Source of the DNA: Lolium rigidum
Taxonomy: Eukaryota > Streptophyta > Magnoliopsida > Poales > Poaceae
Length of the DNA: 64,000 bases
Reading direction: 5' to 3'
Assembly: GCF_022539505.1 (NCBI RefSeq)
Contig: NC_061514.1
Coordinates: 216,217,837 to 216,281,836, forward strand
The stretch's first letter is position 1; the number at the start of each line of letters is the position of its first letter. The translations under genes and the position numbers were made by a program. Below, in pieces: positions 59,561 through 64,000 of this stretch. The notes under the pieces are model-generated. The model saw nothing but the letters and a program-made list of their open reading frames with translations. It searched no databases and had not been told where the DNA came from.

Positions 59561-61790
59561 GCCCAGTACTACAGATCAAGTTCAAAAAAAATCCAACTAC
59601 GGGGTTCGAACAACCCCATTTCTAATCCAAGAATTTTTTCGACCTCATCCAAATGGCAAACATGCTTGTTTATCAACTTGAATGCTTACTATATGACATA
59701 AGAAGACTATATGTGCTTTGGCTTTTAATTTTTTAATTTTTTTGAATGTTTATGCCCATTTGAATCTTGTTCAAATCCTATGTTTGACCAAGATTTAAAC
59801 AAGCATAAACATGAAAATGAAAAGGTAAGCTTGGATCCTTCTTAGTCACTCTAAAATTAAGCTTTTGGGATGTTTTTGAAATTTCCGTGTTTGAAACTCA
59901 AAACCACTTCTCTTCATGCTTGACTTCCTAAGACAGAGTTTAGGGTTAGGGCCAGGGTATAGATACATGAATTTTCTAGTTTTAATATGTCTAGACCTTG
60001 TTCATCAACTTGAAGGCTTACTATACATATGACATAAGAAGGCTATGTGATTTGGTTTTTCATTTTTTTTAATTGTTATGCCCATTTGAATCTTGATCAA
60101 ATCCTAGGTTTGAGCAAGATTTAAACAAGTTAATTTAAAACATGAAAATGAAAAGGTAAGCATGGATCCTTCTTAGTCACTCCAAGATGAAATTTTTGGG
60201 AGGTTTTTGAAATTTTCATGTTTGAAACCCAAACCTATTTCTCTTCATGCTTGACTTCATAAGACAGAATTTAGGGTTAGGGCCAGGGTTTAGATACAAG
60301 ATTTTTCTAGTTTTAATATGTCTAGACCATGTTTATCAACTTGAATGCTCATTATATGACATAAAAAGGCTATGTGCTTTTATTTTTATTTGTTATGCCC
60401 ATTTGAATCTTGGTCAAATCCTAGCTAGTTTCGACCAGGATTTAAACAAGTTTAAAACATGAAAATGAAAAGGTAAGCCTAGATCTTTCTTAGTCACTCT
60501 ATAATGAAGCTTTTGGGGGGTTCTTGAAATTTCCATGTTTGAAACCCAAAACCACTTCTCTTCATGCTTGACTTCATAAGACAAAGTTTAGGGTTAGGGG
60601 TTTGATACTTGAATGCTTACTATATGACTATATTTATGTGCGTTAGTTTTTCATTTTTTTGATTTTTTTGAATTTTTATGCCCATTTGAATCTTGATCAA
60701 ATCCTAGGTTTGACCAATATTTAAACAAGCTTAAAACATGAAAATGAAAAGGTAAGCTTGGATCCTTCCTAGTCAGTCTAAAATTAAGCTTTTGGGAAGT
60801 TTTTGAAATTTCCATGTTTGAAACCCAAAACCACTTCTCTTCATGCTTGACTTCATAAGATATAGTTAATGGTTAGGGGGTAGATACATGCTTTTTCTGT
60901 TTTGAATATGTCTAGACCTTGTTCATCAACTTGAATGCTTACTATATATTATGTATGACATAAGAAGGCTATGTGCTTTGGTTTTCATTTTTTGATTTTT
61001 TCTGAATGTTTATGCCCATTTGAATCTTGATCAAATCCTAGGTTTGACTAAGATTTAAACAAGTTTAAAACATGAAAATGAAAATGTAAGCTTGGATCCT
61101 TCTTAGTCAGTCTAAAATGAAGCTTTTTGGGGGGGGGGGTTCTTGAAATCTCAATGTTTGAAACCCAAAACCACTTCTCTTCATGGTTGACTTCATAAGA
61201 CAGAGTTTAGGGTTAATTAGGGGGTAGATACATGATTTGTCGGGTTTGAATATGTCTAGACATGCTGCTTGTTTATCAACTTGAATGCTTACTATATGAC
61301 ATAAGAAGGCTATGTGCTTTGGTTTTTCATTTTTTTGATTTTTTTGAATTTTTATGCCCATTTGAATCTTGATCAAATCCTAGGTTTGACCAATATTTAA
61401 ACAAGCTTAAAACATGAAAATGAAAAGGTAAGCTTGGATCCTTCTTAGTCACTCTAAAATTAAGCTTTTGGGAAGTTTTTGAAATTTCCATGTTTGAAAC
61501 CCAAAACCACTTCTCTTCATGCTTGACTTCATAAGATATAGTTAATGGTTAGGGGTAGATACATGCTTTTTCTGTTTTGAATATGTCTAGACCTTGTTCA
61601 TCAACTTGAATGCTTACTATATATTATATATGACATAAGAAGGCTATGTGCTTTGGTTTTTCATTTTTTGATTTTTTCTGAATGTTTATGTCCATTTGAG
61701 TCTTGGTCAAATCCTAGGTTTGACCAAGATTTAAACAAGTTTAAAACATGAAAATGAAAAGGTAAGCCTGGATCCGTCTTAGTCACTCTA
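59561..61790 (+). repeat. Satellite outside the CACTA element
   Basis: It begins with a fragment of the array spacer (ACTACAGATCAAGTTCAAAAA near 59568). From about 59660 it continues with about six ~335-bp monomers carrying the same landmarks, including GATCCTTCTTAGTCA, the TTTAGGGTTAGGG box and the hairpin. Monomers here are more diverged, with GGGCCAGGG(T) insertions next to the telomere-like box. It ends abruptly at 61790 in an LTR-like sequence. Confidence 0.9.
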
Positions 61791-64000
61791 TGACGAGGGA
61801 TCACCTCGGCAATGCCTACGTATTGTAGACTTGGGTTTCGGGAGAGAGCGACGATGGAGATTCCGGGAGCGAGATTAGGCACACGACGTACCCAGCTTCG
61901 GGTCCCCTCGGTGGAGGATCCCTACGTGCTGCTAGCAATCCACTATATGAACATTGTATGTTTGCAGGGTGCCGCCATCGGCGTAGCTATGTTGTCTATC
62001 TATTGTCTCTCTCTGTTGGCCTCCTTGTTTCGGGTGTCCTGGCTAGCTTTATATATGCAACCAGCCTAGGGTTTTACAAGAGTCCTAGTCGACTACTTCT
62101 TCGGGTTGCCTTGTTGGGCCTTCTCCATATTTGTTCTTCTCCATATTGGGCCGAGCCAGGTATACTAATAATGGGTACCCGAAGGGTATGCCCATGTCGA
62201 TAGCTCCCGAGTTTATAGGGAAGTCGAAGACTTGCGTAGAAACTTCAAGCATGACCATCTCCGAAGTCGAAGAAATACAAGGCGAGGTCCATGTCGTAGA
62301 TCATGTGTAGCGTAGATGATGTCGACGATTCTTGAAATTATCGGGTGCGCGGCAGCGCTCCCGATGGGAGTAGCCCCCGAGTCTATGGGTAAGTGCCTGC
62401 ACTTAGGCATAGACTCAAGTTGTACTACTCGATGAAGAACTTAACTATATTTCTGGAAGACTTGATGAAATCCATGTGCTCCCGATGGGAGTAGGCTCCA
62501 CTCGAGTCGTAGAATCGAGTTGAGTCTACAAACCTTAATTGTCGTAGATGCTGTCGAAGTTATCTTCCTATCGGGTGCGCGACCAGCGCTCCCGATGGGA
62601 GTAGCCCCCGAGGCTACAGCCAAGTGTTTGCACTTGGGTGTAGGCTCAACTTGCTTGTAATTGACTCCACAATTTTTCCTCTTTCTTGTATCTTATCGGG
62701 AGGGTGAACAATACTCTCGATAAGAGTAGCCCGAGCCTATGAGCAGGTGCTTGCACCTAGGCATAGGCTCAAGTTGTACTACTCGATAAACAACTTGGCG
62801 GAGCCTCTCTTTTTATCGACTCCAGTGCCGTTGCTATTTTTATTTGACATCCATATCTATATTGTACAGGGGATAATGGTAATTGGGGCTAGTTCATCCG
62901 ACGGATCGGGTACTAGTTAACTGCTCTAGTGGCAATCCGCAAAAACCTACTTCAAGATCACGTCCCTGGACATGATCCCGGGATACTGGTGTTAACTCGA
63001 CAAGTGCCGCTTAAGGTCTTACCATTCTGTCGAGTCCCAGTCATGTTTTATCGGGTACCTAACGCGTCCGTTAGGATTTTTCTTCACATATGTTGATGTG
63101 GAAAAAAGTAGCAGAGCGCAGTCTTTGGCGATGCCACACCACACAGGACGGACCCGGGGTCTTACCTTCGCAGAGTTTTGCGGCATTCAGAGATTATTTG
63201 CGACTTTGGCGCTCTGAGAATATTTTATCAAGTGCTTTGTTCGGCTGATGCAATGACCCATTTTGCGGGTTCTTCTATTTTTCTCTCGGGCTTGATAAGA
63301 CAGCCGAATATATTGGTTCTTCTATATTGTCGGGTACATCACCGATGCTCTTGCTTGGAACAATATGACGAGTCAATGAACCCGAAGATTTGTCCACCTT
63401 TTTTTTTGTTTTTTGGTTCCTCCTTGATGCAAATTTCGTCGAGTTCCTTCTTCAGGAAAATTTCTTCGGGTCCTCTTTGAGGATAATTCTTCGGGTCCTC
63501 CCTGAGGACAATTCTTCGGGTCCTCTTTGAAGATAATTTTTCGGGACCTCCTTGAAGACAATTTTTTGGGACCTCCTTGAAGATAATTCTTCGGGACCTC
63601 CTTGAAGATATTTTTTCGGGACCTCCTTGAAAATAATTCTTCGGGTCCTCCTTGAAGATAATTCTTCGGGTTCCTCCTTCAGGAAAATTTCGTCGGGTCC
63701 TGTCCTTTCTTGAAGACAATTTCGTCGAGTTCTCCCTGTAGATAATTTCGTCGGGTTCTCTCTTATATACTTTGAAATCTGCTTTCTCCTGCACAAATAA
63801 ACAAACTTTTTCTATCTTTTCCTTGACTCTCTTTTTCGCATGCGGTGTCAGATGCTCGGATTCGATGATATGTAAATTGAATATATGCCGCGCAGCCCCC
63901 GAGCGTCGGGTGTGACGAAAGTAAATGATAATCAACTTTGTACAAAATAAAAGAACACTTAGCTTTTTGGACACGACGAAGTCGATGCATGATGAAGTCT
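61791..64000 (-). mobile_element. LTR retrotransposon terminus, running off the window
   Basis: It starts TGACGAGGGATCACC directly at a broken satellite monomer. The content fits a long grass gypsy LTR: TTTATATATGC near 62048, three or four imperfect repeats of GCTCCCGATGGGAGTAGCCC with GGCATAGACTCAAGTTGTAC (62340-62790), and a 27-bp minisatellite. Orientation minus is inferred from resemblance to LTR ends with CCTCGTCA. No coding domain is seen; the second end lies outside the window. Confidence 0.5.
63450..63760 (-). repeat. 27-bp minisatellite in the terminal LTR-like sequence
   Basis: About eleven units of the form TTCGGG(T/A)CCTCCTTGAAGATAA recur at 27-bp spacing. On the minus strand two frames read through it as SSRRTRRIIFKE-like repeats. 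The repeat explains these frames, so no gene is called. Confidence 0.75.

Overview
The window is repeat-dominated plant nuclear DNA, most likely from a grass (Poaceae, probably Pooideae). The evidence is chromovirus-type Ty3/gypsy elements with initiator-Met-tRNA primer sites, a CACTA element with the grass-type CACTACAAGAAA terminus, Stowaway-type MITE stubs, a LINE tail, and GC-rich exons of grass-like gene fragments. I see no complete, clearly functional housekeeping gene.

The key to the layout is a nested insertion. A Ty3/gypsy pol gene (RT, RNase H, zinc finger) runs from the window start to 1426. It stops at a CACTA terminus and resumes in frame as integrase at 50442. Perfect 13-bp inverted termini (1427-1439 and 50426-50438) are flanked by the direct repeat ACA (1424-1426 and 50439-50441). 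Everything between is therefore best read as one CACTA-type transposon of about 49 kb, including a 100-N gap. No CACTA transposase was recognised in it.

Inside the element, left to right: a 106-bp subterminal minisatellite (1.7-2.9 kb); unassigned sequence and a 143-bp tandem repeat (3-6 kb); and a 12-kb captured-gene district between inverted arms of about 0.75 kb (6.4-7.2 kb and 19.6-20.4 kb). This district holds a tidy two-exon acidic-protein gene, a broken coiled-coil gene, a LINE tail, a solo LTR, a frameshifted 3'-5' exonuclease-like gene, and a protein with three 28-residue repeats. Next comes a satellite array of about 335-bp monomers with a higher-order repeat of about 3.05 kb (20.4-43.2 kb), split by a young non-autonomous LTR retrotransposon (29499-34580). 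After the gap lie a degenerate gypsy element (43.3-45.9 kb) and a second subterminal repeat field of about 133 bp (46.1-50.1 kb).

Right of the CACTA element the host gypsy continues into an LTR-remnant-LTR-gag element-LTR array (51390-57531). Then follow the 3' end of another gypsy with its LTR (57.5-58.7 kb), a minus-strand gypsy remnant (58.7-59.6 kb), more of the same satellite (59.66-61.79 kb), and an LTR-like sequence running off the window end (61791-64000).

The genes do not form a pathway. They are transposon genes, captured host-gene fragments and repeats. All family assignments come from reading motifs; nothing was searched against a database.
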